Shown piece after piece: positions 42,577 through 51,298 of a stretch of 64,000 nucleotides of DNA. The notes under the pieces are model-generated. The model was not told the origin of the DNA. It did no database searches and was given only the letters and a program-made list of their open reading frames with translations. Source of the DNA: Phormidesmis sp963710175 (lineage in GTDB: Bacteria > Cyanobacteriota > Cyanobacteriia > Phormidesmidales > Phormidesmidaceae); NCBI GenBank assembly GCA_963710175.1, contig CAVPZC010000001.1, positions 124,001-188,000 on the forward strand, given 5' to 3'. The position numbers and the translations under genes were made by a program. Each line of letters begins with the position of its first letter. Position 1 is the first letter of the stretch.

Positions 42577-44106
42577 ATGATTTTTCCAGACTTTAAAGCC
42601 TTTTGCGACCTTGCCAAGCAAGGAAACTTTGTGCCGGTATATCAGGAGTGGGTCGCTGACCTGGATACCCCCGTATCAGCCTGGTATAAAGTCTGTGCCG
42701 GACAGCCCTATAGCTTTTTGCTGGAGTCGGTTGAGAGCGGTGAAACCCTTGGACGCTACAGTTTTTTAGGATGTGACCCGCTGTGGGTGCTTGAGTCTAA
42801 GGGATCTAGCACGACTCAAACCTTTCGCGATGCCACCCAGCAGGTGCTGGAGGGCAATCCATTTGATATTTTGCAAGCTTGCTTAGCGCCGCTAGCGCCG
42901 GTGCGACTGCCGCAGCTCCCGCCAGGGATTGGCGGTCTGTTTGGCTTCTGGGGTTATGAGCTAATCAACTGGATTGAGCCGACGGTGACTACCTATGACC
43001 GCCGCCCCGATGACCTGCCTGATGGACTGTGGATGCAGATGGACAATCTGCTGATTTTTGACCAGGTGAAGCGGAAGGTTTGGGCTATTGCCTACGCCGA
43101 TCTGCGCGACCCCAAGGTAGACCTGCGGGCGGCTTACGATGCGGTGTGCGATCGCGTCACCAACCTAGTCAACAAACTGCGCCTTCCGCTTTCTGCCGAC
43201 ACCCTGCTGCCGTGGACTTCTCCTGAAGCCAGCACCGCACCGCCGTTGGCCTACAGCAGCAACCGCAGCCGCGAAGAATTTTGCGACTGCGTAGAAAAGG
43301 CCAAAGCCTACATTCGAGCTGGTGACATCTTTCAGGTAGTGGCCTCTCAACGACTGGAAACCAGCTACAGCGGCGCACCGTTTGATCTGTATCGCTCGCT
43401 GCGTCTGGTCAACCCCTCGCCCTACATGTGCTACTTCAACTTCAATGGCTGGCAGCTGATTGGCTCTAGCCCCGAAGTCATGGTTAAAGCCACTTGCACT
43501 GGGCCAGATACGCCGATGGAAGCGACTCTGCGGCCCATCGCGGGCACCCGACCTCGGGGCAAAACCCCCGCCGAAGACGCCCGATACGCCGCCGACCTGC
43601 TGGCCGACCCCAAAGAAGTTGCCGAGCACGTCATGCTAGTCGATTTAGGTCGTAATGACTTAGGCCGCGTTTGCATCAACGGCAGTGTCGTCGTCGATGA
43701 GCTAATGGTGATTGAAAACTACTCGCATGTGATGCACATTGTCAGCAACGTTGTGGGCGATCTGGCACCCGATAAAACCGCCTGGGATTTGCTCAAAGCC
43801 AGCTTTCCAGCCGGTACCGTCAGCGGTGCACCTAAAATTCGGGCGATGCAGATTATTAATGAACTGGAGCGCGATCGCCGTGGCCCTTACTCCGGCGTCT
43901 ACGGCTACTACGATTTTGAAGGCCAGCTCAACAGCGCCATCACCATTCGCACAATGGTTGTTCAATCTGAACCTGATGGCAGTCAAACCATCAGCGTGCA
44001 GGCGGGTGCTGGCTTAGTCGCAGATTCCGTCCCTGAAAGTGAGTATCAGGAGACGCTTAATAAGGCAAAAGGCATGTTGGAAGCAGTACGTTGTTTGAAA
44101 GGGTAA
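42577..44106 (+). CDS. trpE: Anthranilate synthase component I
   Basis: TrpE makes anthranilate from chorismate with ammonia from TrpG, the first step of tryptophan synthesis. I take the ATG at 42577 (MIFPDFKAFC; 509 residues); a GTG five codons upstream is also possible. The N-terminal part contains the tryptophan-binding LLES motif (YSFLLESVESGETLGRYSF). The catalytic domain has EFCDCVEKAKAYIRAGDIFQVV, PIAGTRPRGKTPAED, LVDLGRNDLGRV and GTVSGAPKIRAM. No leader peptide is apparent. Downstream of psaD, separated by a hairpin. Confidence 0.96.
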   Translation: MIFPDFKAFCDLAKQGNFVPVYQEWVADLDTPVSAWYKVCAGQPYSFLLESVESGETLGRYSFLGCDPLWVLESKGSSTTQTFRDATQQVLEGNPFDILQACLAPLAPVRLPQLPPGIGGLFGFWGYELINWIEPTVTTYDRRPDDLPDGLWMQMDNLLIFDQVKRKVWAIAYADLRDPKVDLRAAYDAVCDRVTNLVNKLRLPLSADTLLPWTSPEASTAPPLAYSSNRSREEFCDCVEKAKAYIRAGDIFQVVASQRLETSYSGAPFDLYRSLRLVNPSPYMCYFNFNGWQLIGSSPEVMVKATCTGPDTPMEATLRPIAGTRPRGKTPAEDARYAADLLADPKEVAEHVMLVDLGRNDLGRVCINGSVVVDELMVIENYSHVMHIVSNVVGDLAPDKTAWDLLKASFPAGTVSGAPKIRAMQIINELERDRRGPYSGVYGYYDFEGQLNSAITIRTMVVQSEPDGSQTISVQAGAGLVADSVPESEYQETLNKAKGMLEAVRCLKG

Positions 44107-44152
44107 GCAGACTGCCACATTCCGTATGTGTCGTTGAATGTTCCTTTTCTAA

Positions 44153-44563
44153 TCAGGAGCCTACGTTTGAGCGCTGATGTCGTAAAGACTCTGCGAATGC
44201 TTGAACCTCTTCGAGCAAGCTCTCTGGCATATTTTCTAGTAGCTGAAACAAGTCCTCTTTCGCACTTTTCCGAGGCAGCAGCTTCATTTGGTCAGGGCGT
44301 ACTGTCTCGACGCCTATTGTTTCTCGAAATGCCCCTTCCTCCTCAGGTTTCGCTCGACATAGTTCGTCCGTATCCTTTGAGATAACCCAGTCCCCAAAAA
44401 GCTCAACCAGAAAAGCTTCATCCGGCGCTAACATTTCTACGATAGTGCCAATTGTTCCTACAGAAGCCACATCAGAGGTATCTATAGCATTGCTTACAAA
44501 ACCAGTTAGCACTATTGGCTTTGTAAGCTGCACTTGGTCAAATAGATTAAATTGTGTCATCAC
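44153..44563 (-). CDS. DUF4926 domain protein
   Basis: A 136-residue protein. The first 95 residues match DUF4926 (FNLFDQVQLTKPI, GTIGTIVEMLAPDEAFLVELF, VRPDQMKLL), a small SH3-like beta-barrel family. The remaining 40 form an acidic helical tail (LFQLLENMPESLLEEVQAF) like those of small DNA-side antitoxins. It overlaps the upstream DUF6883 gene by 17 bp. DUF6883/DUF4926 pairs recur in cyanobacteria and may be a toxin-immunity or toxin-antitoxin arrangement; that is an inference from pairing only. Confidence 0.75.
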   Translation of the reverse strand: MMTQFNLFDQVQLTKPIVLTGFVSNAIDTSDVASVGTIGTIVEMLAPDEAFLVELFGDWVISKDTDELCRAKPEEEGAFRETIGVETVRPDQMKLLPRKSAKEDLFQLLENMPESLLEEVQAFAESLRHQRSNVGS

Positions 44564-44899
44564 TAACCCCCAGTTTCCCTGGGACAGCAGTTACAAATCT
44601 AGCGATGTCTTCATTATGACGTACTATCCACCCTGTCTTAACTAGCCGAAAAACGCCCGTAGGCCCATAAATTCCAACGGTAGCTTGATAGCGATCACCG
44701 TATGAATCTACACCTTGCAACTGTAGGTCAGTGACTTTAGTACTCTTCAGAATGGCATCTCGAATGTCTTCAGGTGAGCTAAATTGTAAAACTTCTTTCC
44801 AGAATTTTTGTTTGTCACCGCCCTTTCCCGGCTGTGATTTTCGTGTAAACAAATAGGTCGCTTTCTCTATCGCAAAAAAAGCTCTGTCGGGTTTGCCAT
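44547..44899 (-). CDS. DUF6883 family protein, apparent 5' frameshift
   Basis: The body reads FTRKSQPGKGGDKQKFWKE, then VDSYGDRYQATVGIYG and a C-terminal RFVTAVPG, the pattern of DUF6883. The intact frame can start only at a TTG (44852). Upstream, the frame continues without a start, while an ATG at 44899 (MANPTELF) is one base out of register. Adding one T to the seven-T run (44874-44880) would give MANPTELFFAIEKATYLFT, which fits the family N-terminus. So the gene is either TTG-started and short, frameshifted, or mis-sequenced. Confidence 0.6.
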
Positions 44900-44910
44900 T
44901 GCGAGCGCTC

Positions 44911-46080
44911 CTACTGAGCCTGTTTCTTCATCGCTTCAATAATCTGACCGTTGGCTTTGGGAAACGGGTATTGGTCAATCTCGTCAAGGGTGACCCATTT
45001 AACTTCGTCGCTTTCGAGGGGTTTTGGTTCGCCGCTGAGGTGCTTGCAGTTGAATACGTTTAGCGTCACCTTAAAGTGGGTGTAGGCGTGTTCAATGGTG
45101 ATTAGGCGGCTTCCCACCTCGATCTCGATATCCAGTTCTTCTTTAATTTCTCGTTTGACGCACTCTTCTACCGTTTCGTCAGGTTCAATTTTGCCGCCTG
45201 GAAATTCCCACAGGCCGCCTAGCAACCCCTCCTGCTTGCGTCGGTCAATTAAAATATTGCCCTGCTCGTCGGTGATGACGGCGACACCAATTCGTTTGTG
45301 GGGGAGGGGAGGACGAGATTCAGTCATGGGGAAGTCCGACACGGCATTTTGATTGTACGCTGCACAGTGAAGTCGCCAGGGACACAGCAGACAGGCGGGA
45401 TTGTGTCGTGTACACAGGGTTGCGCCCAAATCCATGATGGCTTGATTGAAATTTCTAGGCTGCTGCGGATCTAGCAGCTGCTCTGAGAGCGCCCACAGCG
45501 GGTCTAGAGCTTTGGGCGGGGGGACAGGTAAGGCAATTAGCCGCGCGAGGACTCGTTTGACGTTGCCGTCTAAAATCGCCACGGGCTGGTTGAACGCAGC
45601 GCTGAGGATGCCGCCTGCGGTGGTACGACCAATGCCTTTGAGGGCGATCGCTCCCGCCAAATCCTGAGGAAAGTGCCCGCCATGCTCTGCGACTACTTGC
45701 TGAGCTGCTTTGTGCAAGTTCCTTGCTCTGGCATAGTAGCCCAGGCCCTCCCAGAGCTTGAGCACCGTTTGCTGATCGGCAGTGGCCAAATCCTCGACGG
45801 TCGGCAATCTGGCTAGCCAGCGTTCGTAGTAAGGAATCACTGTCTTTACCTGGGTCTGCTGAAGCATGATTTCCGAAATCCAGATCGCATATGGATCGCG
45901 GGTGCGTCGCCAGGGCAGATCTCTGCCTTGGGCCTCGTACCAGGAGAGAAGCTGTCGCCTCAGCTCAAATACCTCAGCTTTAGAACGGGCAAAGCTCGAT
46001 AGACATTTGTCTACCGAGCTTTGTACCAAGGGCTCAGATGGGAGGGACCGCGATGAGCGGGGGCGTTGCGATCGCGACAT
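44911..46080 (-). CDS. mutY: A/G-specific adenine glycosylase with NUDIX domain
   Basis: MutY removes adenine paired with 8-oxoguanine. The 389-residue protein has the helix-hairpin-helix glycosylase core (IWISEIMLQQTQVKTVIPYY, with catalytic Glu/Asp; ALKGIGRTTAGGIL), and the 4Fe-4S ligands C-x6-C-x2-C-x5-C in CTRHNPACLLCPWRLHC. The C-terminal domain is an active-looking NUDIX fold: GGKIEPDETVEECVKREIKE and EELDI match the GX5EX7REUXEE box, so it may still hydrolyse 8-oxo-dGTP as MutT does, unlike most MutY C-domains that only read 8-oxoG. Confidence 0.95.
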   Translation of the reverse strand: MSRSQRPRSSRSLPSEPLVQSSVDKCLSSFARSKAEVFELRRQLLSWYEAQGRDLPWRRTRDPYAIWISEIMLQQTQVKTVIPYYERWLARLPTVEDLATADQQTVLKLWEGLGYYARARNLHKAAQQVVAEHGGHFPQDLAGAIALKGIGRTTAGGILSAAFNQPVAILDGNVKRVLARLIALPVPPPKALDPLWALSEQLLDPQQPRNFNQAIMDLGATLCTRHNPACLLCPWRLHCAAYNQNAVSDFPMTESRPPLPHKRIGVAVITDEQGNILIDRRKQEGLLGGLWEFPGGKIEPDETVEECVKREIKEELDIEIEVGSRLITIEHAYTHFKVTLNVFNCKHLSGEPKPLESDEVKWVTLDEIDQYPFPKANGQIIEAMKKQAQ

Positions 46081-46087
46081 GAGCAGC

Positions 46088-46429
46088 CTACGCTTGTGCC
46101 CCGTCCTCTAGTGCAGTGCTGAACTGCTCCTCAAATGCTAAACGCTGCTCCGCGCCACGCAAAAAGTAGCCGCTCATCATTGCTGAAGCCAGCAGCCGTC
46201 CCAGATTTTCGCGGTTGGTCGTCACGGTTACATCAAAATGCTGAGAGGGCAATCCCCCTAATAGGCCGATGACGTTATGCTCCATCACCTGCATCACCTC
46301 AGACGAAGCCGGGCGCGACAGCTGAGTAATGGTCTCCGGCTCCATGGTCTTCACATAGCGCAGCAAAGCATTTTCTTTTGCAGACTTAGACTCCATAAAC
46401 TCTGGCAGTTTTCCGGTTGTATCATCCAT
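46088..46429 (-). CDS. DUF760 family protein
   Basis: A 113-residue soluble protein of DUF760, found in cyanobacteria and plastids. Core text: NALLRYVKTMEPETITQLSRP, EVMQVMEHNVIGLLGGLPS, FDVTVTTNRENLGRLLASAMMSGYFLR. Molecular role unknown. The gene ends 8 bp before mutY starts, so the two are probably co-transcribed. Confidence 0.9.
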   Translation of the reverse strand: MDDTTGKLPEFMESKSAKENALLRYVKTMEPETITQLSRPASSEVMQVMEHNVIGLLGGLPSQHFDVTVTTNRENLGRLLASAMMSGYFLRGAEQRLAFEEQFSTALEDGAQA

Positions 46430-46579
46430 GCTGGATACCTTTATATATCTTTCTTGAACGGATAGAATGCGATTCTATGGCGATCGCTCTTTACGGTTAT
46501 TTGTAATGTAACAAGTCAGTTTACGTTCGCCTATGGTTGAAACCGAATGACAACCGAACCGGCCTATTGGCCCGGCTGC

Positions 46580-46864
46580 TCACCAGGTGGGATCGTCTAA
46601 TAGATTGACCTCTATTGTGTCATTTGGGTCAGCGGGCACTGCCGCTAAGCAGGCGAGGATGGGCTCTTCTTCGCCGGTCATAACAACTTCGCAGGCATGG
46701 CACGATCCCATCAGACAGCCTGTTGAGATATAAACGCCCGCTCGGGCAGCTACGCTCAGTAAAGGTTCGCCTACCGCTGCTGTAATGACGACATCATCTG
46801 GCAAGAAGCGAATTTCTACAGTCACAATTGACACAGTCTCGGCTATAAATTCTCGGCCATGCAT
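46580..46864 (-). CDS. 2Fe-2S ferredoxin-like protein
   Basis: A 94-residue plant-type ferredoxin fold. Ligands are C49 in STGCLMGSCHACEV (C-x5-C-x2-C) and a fourth cysteine in PILACLAAV about 20 residues later. This CxxxxxCxxC spacing differs from the C-x4-C-x2-C of photosynthetic PetF, so it belongs to a divergent branch that often serves specific oxidoreductases. The frame starts MHGREF; a start nearer VTVEIRFLPDD would also give a normal ferredoxin. Next to the DUF2470 gene on the same strand (23 bp). Confidence 0.85.
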   Translation of the reverse strand: MHGREFIAETVSIVTVEIRFLPDDVVITAAVGEPLLSVAARAGVYISTGCLMGSCHACEVVMTGEEEPILACLAAVPADPNDTIEVNLLDDPTW

Positions 46865-46887
46865 TGGCTATATGGTCTAGAAGGCTC

Positions 46888-47187
46888 TCAGGCATCGGCG
46901 GAAGCGGGCATCGCCCTGAGCATAGCCACCAGGGTATGGTGAGCATCAGCAGCGTCTTCAAGCTCGTGGTCAAAGGCAACACGCACCGGCAGCGATTGGC
47001 CGTTTACCTCGGCCTCCAGGTTCATGCCCTGGTCGTCAATAGCGGTTAGGATGGCGGCGGTGGCTAATGGCTGCTCGCCATAATGCTGAGCATAGGTGAG
47101 GACAGCCTCAGCGTGGTCTTTGTTCATGTGCTTGCAGATGCGATCGCTCACCTGGCCCGTAATTTTCTCGGATTTCGCTTCTGACAT
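46888..47187 (-). CDS. DUF2470 domain protein
   Basis: A 99-residue protein that matches DUF2470 over nearly its full length: ICKHMNKDHAEAVLTYAQHYG and DDQGMNLEAEVNGQSLPVRVAF. In other proteins this domain is the C-terminal partner of heme-utilisation or pyridoxamine-oxidase folds and can bind heme-related ligands; as a lone domain in cyanobacteria its role is unknown. It lies just upstream of the ferredoxin gene on the same strand, hinting at a redox task. Confidence 0.9.
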   Translation of the reverse strand: MSEAKSEKITGQVSDRICKHMNKDHAEAVLTYAQHYGEQPLATAAILTAIDDQGMNLEAEVNGQSLPVRVAFDHELEDAADAHHTLVAMLRAMPASADA

Positions 47188-47286
47188 CGCTCCCCCCTTT
47201 GAGACTACTTTGACATTACAATTCCAGCAGCCACAGCTGGCTTTTCTATCGCGGCTTTCCCACCTAATAGATAATACGTCACATTC

Positions 47287-47748
47287 ATGAAAGCTGTTTC
47301 TTCCCTCTCAACTGGTCAGCTAGGCCATCCCTGGCCGACTGGTCACATTTTTGAAAGCCTGGGTGCCCATCTGACCTACCGGGTGGTCGGCCCCTGCTGC
47401 CGCCTGTACGACCGCGAGCAATTACCCTGGCCCTGCTGCCGCCTACAGTGGCACAGCAAAGAACCTAGCTGGCGGCGAATTGGTCGTAGGCTCATTGCCG
47501 ATTTATCGACTCGCACCCACCCCTCCTACTGCGTTGAGATTATTGGCCAGAGCTATCGCAGTGCCCCAGTAGTGATGACACTCTACACCGTGAGGCTCAC
47601 AGCCCAGCAGCAGCGCTGGTGGCACACCAAACAGCTGATTGACCCAGTGGCACACCAGAGTGATCAGCAGCAGGCGGCTAATTCTCAAGCCGCCGCCCCC
47701 ATACAGCCAACAAAACAGCCAGCAAATTATTTAATAGTCAGAAAGTAG
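47287..47748 (+). CDS. Uncharacterised 153-residue protein
   Basis: Not recognised. The protein is rich in Trp, Arg, His and Gln, with two CC pairs (VGPCCRLYDREQ and WPCCRLQWHSKE) in a near-repeat, a middle strand-like part (PVVMTLYTVRL) and a low-complexity Gln/Ala tail. The paired cysteines could bind metal. No signal peptide. Its HIP1-free short length and odd composition keep confidence moderate; it lies between the divergent DUF2470 gene and the convergent pentapeptide gene. Confidence 0.55.
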   Translation: MKAVSSLSTGQLGHPWPTGHIFESLGAHLTYRVVGPCCRLYDREQLPWPCCRLQWHSKEPSWRRIGRRLIADLSTRTHPSYCVEIIGQSYRSAPVVMTLYTVRLTAQQQRWWHTKQLIDPVAHQSDQQQAANSQAAAPIQPTKQPANYLIVRK

Positions 47749-47772
47749 CGCTCATCGACTGACACGCTCATC

Positions 47773-48384
47773 CTAAAACTTATCGTCAATCTCATCAGGC
47801 ACAGCGACGTTGCAGCCCCGACGATACTCAGTTCCAGCCCAGGTGATTGCACCACACAGGCTGGCCCGAGAAAAGTCCGCATCTAAAAACAGGGTGTCGC
47901 GCATATCAGCACCATTCAAAATCGCGCCAGTGAAATCGGCACTGTCTATGTAGGATTCGCGCAGGTCAGTGTCGATTAGCGATGCGCCCGCAAAGTCGGT
48001 ATGGTCAAAGATGGCATAGCGCAGGTCAGATCCGTTAAACACGGTGCCTCTGGCGCTGGCGTAGCCCAAATTAACGTCGATTAAGTTGGCGTCTGTGAGC
48101 TGGGCACCGTCCAAATTGGCATAGTAAAAATTGGCCCCTTCCAGGTCAGCGCCAGTGAGATCGGCCCCTGAAAGATCAAGTCGCCGCAGGTCGGCTTCAT
48201 GTAGGTCACAGCCCTGACATTCGTTGGTTTCGATCAGTCTTTCAATGTCGGCTTTTTCGGCGGCTTGGGCACTCTGAGTTGCAATCGGGCCGACAGTCAT
48301 CGTGCCACAGAGAAGTGTGCCGACTGCAAAAGCGACCCTTCCATGACCGCACTTACGAATTAGATCAATTATCTCTGTATACAT
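47773..48384 (-). CDS. Exported pentapeptide-repeat protein
   Basis: A 203-residue protein with a signal segment (about residues 15-42, ending AQA) and about twenty A(D/N)LxX pentapeptides from residue 60 to 175 (LHEADLRRLDLSGADLTGADL, then NFYYANL, NGADMRDTLF). These form a right-handed quadrilateral beta-helix. In cyanobacteria such proteins are common in the thylakoid lumen or periplasm with no known reaction. Single cysteine pair ECQGC precedes the helix and may form a disulfide. Confidence 0.9.
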   Translation of the reverse strand: MYTEIIDLIRKCGHGRVAFAVGTLLCGTMTVGPIATQSAQAAEKADIERLIETNECQGCDLHEADLRRLDLSGADLTGADLEGANFYYANLDGAQLTDANLIDVNLGYASARGTVFNGSDLRYAIFDHTDFAGASLIDTDLRESYIDSADFTGAILNGADMRDTLFLDADFSRASLCGAITWAGTEYRRGCNVAVPDEIDDKF

Positions 48385-48707
48385 GACGCGGGGCGAGCTC
48401 CAAGACTTTTTCCTATGGTGTCAGATGCCGTAGGAGAGTGGCAAGAGGCTCACCCAAACTCCTGACAAACTACTCATGTTTTCCCCTTCTTCTATGGAGA
48501 AACTATAAGTCTTTTAAGGCGCTGCTCACACAGACGTTTTACGGATGTAACACAAGCTTAGTTTTAAGGTAATTTGGTCTGTTTCACAGGTATTCTGTGA
48601 GTTAGTCGAATACAGAAAGTTCAAACTACTAGCAAAATCTACACGCTATCAATTTGAAAATGCTTTCCTGTATCAGGTAAACAAGGCCCGCGCTGACGCA
48701 AATCACT
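48385..48707. promoter_or_regulatory. Divergent promoter region
   Basis: This 323-bp gap between the pentapeptide gene and the DUF3747/SLH gene is AT-rich (48480-48690) and should hold both promoters. I see no defined operator, repeat or RNA gene. Confidence 0.4.
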
Positions 48708-48737
48708 GTGAAATCTACTTATAAGGACATGCAGAAG

Positions 48738-50018
48738 ATGAAATCACTCCGTTTAACGATGGCTGCGCTTGCTACAGCAGCGATCGCCATCACAGCTAGC
48801 AACCTTCCCGCAGCCTTAGCTCAGGGGACGCCGCCGCCAGTTCCCATTCAGGTTGACCAGTCTGCCCAGTTTGGGATGCAAGAAACCGACCAGACTCCCT
48901 TTATTTTGGTTGCTCAGCCCACCAGTCGGCTCGGCGGCAGACAGCGCTACGGGCTGATGATCATTGAGCAAAAGCGCGCCGAGCCGCTCTGCTACAGCAC
49001 CACCGGGTCAAACCCGACTCAGGTAAACGTACTGCTGCTGAACTTTGACTTTACCGGTATCTGCGGCAAGGCGACTGATACCAACGGCTATATCGTTCGC
49101 ACAGCGGGTGAAGACATTGCCTACGACCCTGTCATTGAAGAAAGAGACGGCGTTCTGGTTCTTTCCGGCATTCCTCGTCGCTCTGCTGGCTCAAATGCGC
49201 AGCCAATCCTCATGGGCCAGACCGATGGGATTGCAGCCAACGGCTTCACTAAGCTTTTCTTGAGACCCGGCTGGCGTCTTGCCCGGCAAACTTATAACAA
49301 CAGCGTCACTGGTCGTACTTATCTGGCCAATGACAAGACCCTCGCCCAGCTGGTCGTAGAATCGGGTGGGGCAGTAGTTACCCCACCGACCAATCCCAAT
49401 CCGCCGACGACGCCCCCTGTCGTGCAGCCACCCGCTCCACCAGTCAGCTTCGGTGATGTGAGGGGCGATATCTACGCAGAGGCCATCAATCGCGCAGTGC
49501 AGCTAGGCTTTATCTCTGGTTTCCCTGAAGATAATACCTTCCGTCCGAGAGCTTCTCTCACCCGCGAGCAGCTAGTTTCTATCGTGGTTGAAGGGTTGGA
49601 TTTGCCAGCTCAAGCAGCGGTCTCTGCTAATCCTTACCCCGATGTGCCCGCTAGTCGCTGGAGCGCCGCGAAAATTCAGCAGGCTAAAAACCTGGGGCTG
49701 ATCAGCGGCTACCGGAATGGCACTTTCCGACCTACGCAGGCCGTGACGAGAGCTGAGCTGATAGCGGTAATGCGCCAAGCAGCCGCATACAAGAGCGGTA
49801 GTACCCAGCTAACGGCTAACCAACCTGTCCGCACCTTTGGCGATACTCAAGGCCACTGGGCGCAGTCTGTTGTTTCTGAGATGTCTGGCTACTGCGGTGT
49901 CGCGACGCCGCTCAACGAAACGGGCGGTAACTTTGCGCCTAATACGTCTGCTCAGCGGAATTACGCGGCAGCGGCGATGGTTCGTCTACTCGACTGCTCT
50001 CAAACAGCGGATCGCTAG
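48738..50018 (+). CDS. DUF3747 and S-layer homology domain protein
   Basis: An exported surface protein. I start at the ATG at 48738 (MKSLRLTMAAL), 11 bp after AAGG; an in-frame GTG at 48708 and ATG at 48729 are alternatives. A signal peptide (to about LAQG) precedes a DUF3747 domain (PFILVAQPTS, RYGLMIIEQKRAEPLCYS, LNFDFTGICG). A Pro/Thr linker (about residues 215-235) leads to SLH repeats: SFGDVRGDIYAEAINRAVQLG, RPRASLTREQLV, YRNGTFRPTQAVTRAEL and a partial third. SLH domains attach proteins to the peptidoglycan-linked polymer or outer membrane porin layer. Confidence 0.9.
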   Translation: MKSLRLTMAALATAAIAITASNLPAALAQGTPPPVPIQVDQSAQFGMQETDQTPFILVAQPTSRLGGRQRYGLMIIEQKRAEPLCYSTTGSNPTQVNVLLLNFDFTGICGKATDTNGYIVRTAGEDIAYDPVIEERDGVLVLSGIPRRSAGSNAQPILMGQTDGIAANGFTKLFLRPGWRLARQTYNNSVTGRTYLANDKTLAQLVVESGGAVVTPPTNPNPPTTPPVVQPPAPPVSFGDVRGDIYAEAINRAVQLGFISGFPEDNTFRPRASLTREQLVSIVVEGLDLPAQAAVSANPYPDVPASRWSAAKIQQAKNLGLISGYRNGTFRPTQAVTRAELIAVMRQAAAYKSGSTQLTANQPVRTFGDTQGHWAQSVVSEMSGYCGVATPLNETGGNFAPNTSAQRNYAAAAMVRLLDCSQTADR

Positions 50019-50087
50019 ACCTGGCAAGTGCGCTGATTCGCAACAGGTTTGATGTGAATCAGGTCGATGTGAATCAGTAGCCTTTAT

Positions 50088-50130
50088 TAAAAGCTCTTGG
50101 CTGGCCTGCGCTTAGTCGGGAGCTTTTTAG
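50088..50130 (+). terminator. Terminator of the DUF3747/SLH gene
   Basis: AAAGCTCTTGGCT (50090-50102) pairs with AGTCGGGAGCTTT (about 50114-50126) if G-U pairs are allowed, followed by TT. It lies 70 bp after the stop. Confidence 0.6.
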
Positions 50131-50137
50131 CGTTTGT

Positions 50138-50244
50138 TATAGCAGATGTCCTGATGCATTAGGCCATCTGCTAGTCGAGTTGCCTGCTGTTCTCTAGCGG
50201 TCTCAGCCGACAAAAGCGTCCTAAGCAACTCGACAGGGGCTATA
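50138..50244. repeat. Structured intergenic repeat, family A copy 2
   Basis: About 107 bp bounded by perfect TATAGC/GCTATA. The first hairpin is GCAGATG/CATCTGC, where copies 1 and 3 have GCAAAGT/ACTTTGC: sequence differs at three pairs, yet pairing is kept. The second stem, GTCGAGTTGC/GCAACTCGAC, is identical to copy 1. It lies between two convergent genes. Confidence 0.85.
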
Positions 50245-50251
50245 GAGACGA

Positions 50252-51145
50252 TCAGAGCGGTGGTTTTGAGCCTCGTAGGATGCCGTAGCGAATTAGCCCT
50301 CGGCTGAATCCTGTGGTCATGAGAGCGATCGCTGCCGTCCCGCGAACCGTCTCTGAACCCGCTTGCAAAATGCCTGCTATTACCTTTGGATTTAGCGCCG
50401 AACGCACAACATCCTGCCAGAAAAACTCTACCTGCGGTGACCAGTCCGCCATCTCTAACTCTGTAAACCCGATGGCTGAGGCGAGTTCTCCGTAGGCGGG
50501 CAGCGAAATCACATAGGGCAAATGATAGAGGCGATAGAGCCAGTCAAGCTGCTGCTGCTCGCTGTGGGTCAGGGGGCCAGCTAGGGTATCGGTCGGTCGG
50601 TGGCACCAGGTGGCCATCAAAAACGTGCCGCCTGGCTTCAGCTGGCGGTAGCACTCTTGTAAGAAGGCCCGCTTATCTGGCATGTGCTCTCCGCTCTCCA
50701 TCGACCAGATAAAATCGAAGGTGTCATCGGGGAAAGGTGTCGCTAAAGCATCGGCCACCTGAAAACTGACGGCGGAATTGTCTGTATCGCTAAGCGTTGC
50801 CCAAGGCTGCAAGGGGATGTTTTGTTCGGCGGCTCGCTGATTGGCTCGCTGAGCTTGAACTGGGCTGAGCGTAATCCCTATGGCTTGAGCCGCAAACTTT
50901 TTGGCCAGATAGAGGGTGCTCCCCCCAATACCGCAGCCGACATCAAGAATCGCCTGCGCCGACTGAACGTCAGCCCACTTCAGCAATTCTTCAATCAGAT
51001 CGACTTGGGCCTGGCGGCGGTCTTTTCTGTGTTGGCCACTCAGACCGTAGTAGCCGTGGTGCATATGCTCACCCCAGGTGCGCTCCCACAGGGGCGAAGA
51101 CGTGTCATAAAACTGCTGAATTCTCTGAGTTAGCGGGGTAGTCAT
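50252..51145 (-). CDS. Gamma-tocopherol-type C-methyltransferase
   Basis: A SAM methyltransferase resembling the cyanobacterial gamma-tocopherol methyltransferase (Slr0089 type), which makes alpha-tocopherol. Shared features: FYDTSSPLWERTWGEHMHHGYYG at the N-terminus, the SAM motif ILDVGCGIGGSTLYLA, IGITLSPVQAQRA, FDFIWSMESGEHMPDK, LKPGGTFLMATWCHRPTD and LPYVISLPAY. I use the ATG at 51145 (MTTPLTQRI, 297 residues); the frame from 51220 adds an unconserved stretch. A prenylquinol substrate is well supported; which one is less certain. Confidence 0.85.
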   Translation of the reverse strand: MTTPLTQRIQQFYDTSSPLWERTWGEHMHHGYYGLSGQHRKDRRQAQVDLIEELLKWADVQSAQAILDVGCGIGGSTLYLAKKFAAQAIGITLSPVQAQRANQRAAEQNIPLQPWATLSDTDNSAVSFQVADALATPFPDDTFDFIWSMESGEHMPDKRAFLQECYRQLKPGGTFLMATWCHRPTDTLAGPLTHSEQQQLDWLYRLYHLPYVISLPAYGELASAIGFTELEMADWSPQVEFFWQDVVRSALNPKVIAGILQAGSETVRGTAAIALMTTGFSRGLIRYGILRGSKPPL

Positions 51146-51298
51146 GGTGCCTTTGCTTGCCCTATATTCGACGCTATATTTGGCTGACCTGTGAGTAGAG
51201 TATGCGGTATTAACCGTCATGATGAAATGTATTGATATTCAGCGAGTTTCATCCCCAGCCCTGATACAGTCCTTTCATCACTTCTTCAGCTGCTTAAC

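Noticed and set aside
46580..46864. Calling the ferredoxin PetF
   Set aside because: The cysteine spacing C-x5-C-x2-C differs from the C-x4-C-x2-C of photosynthetic ferredoxin.
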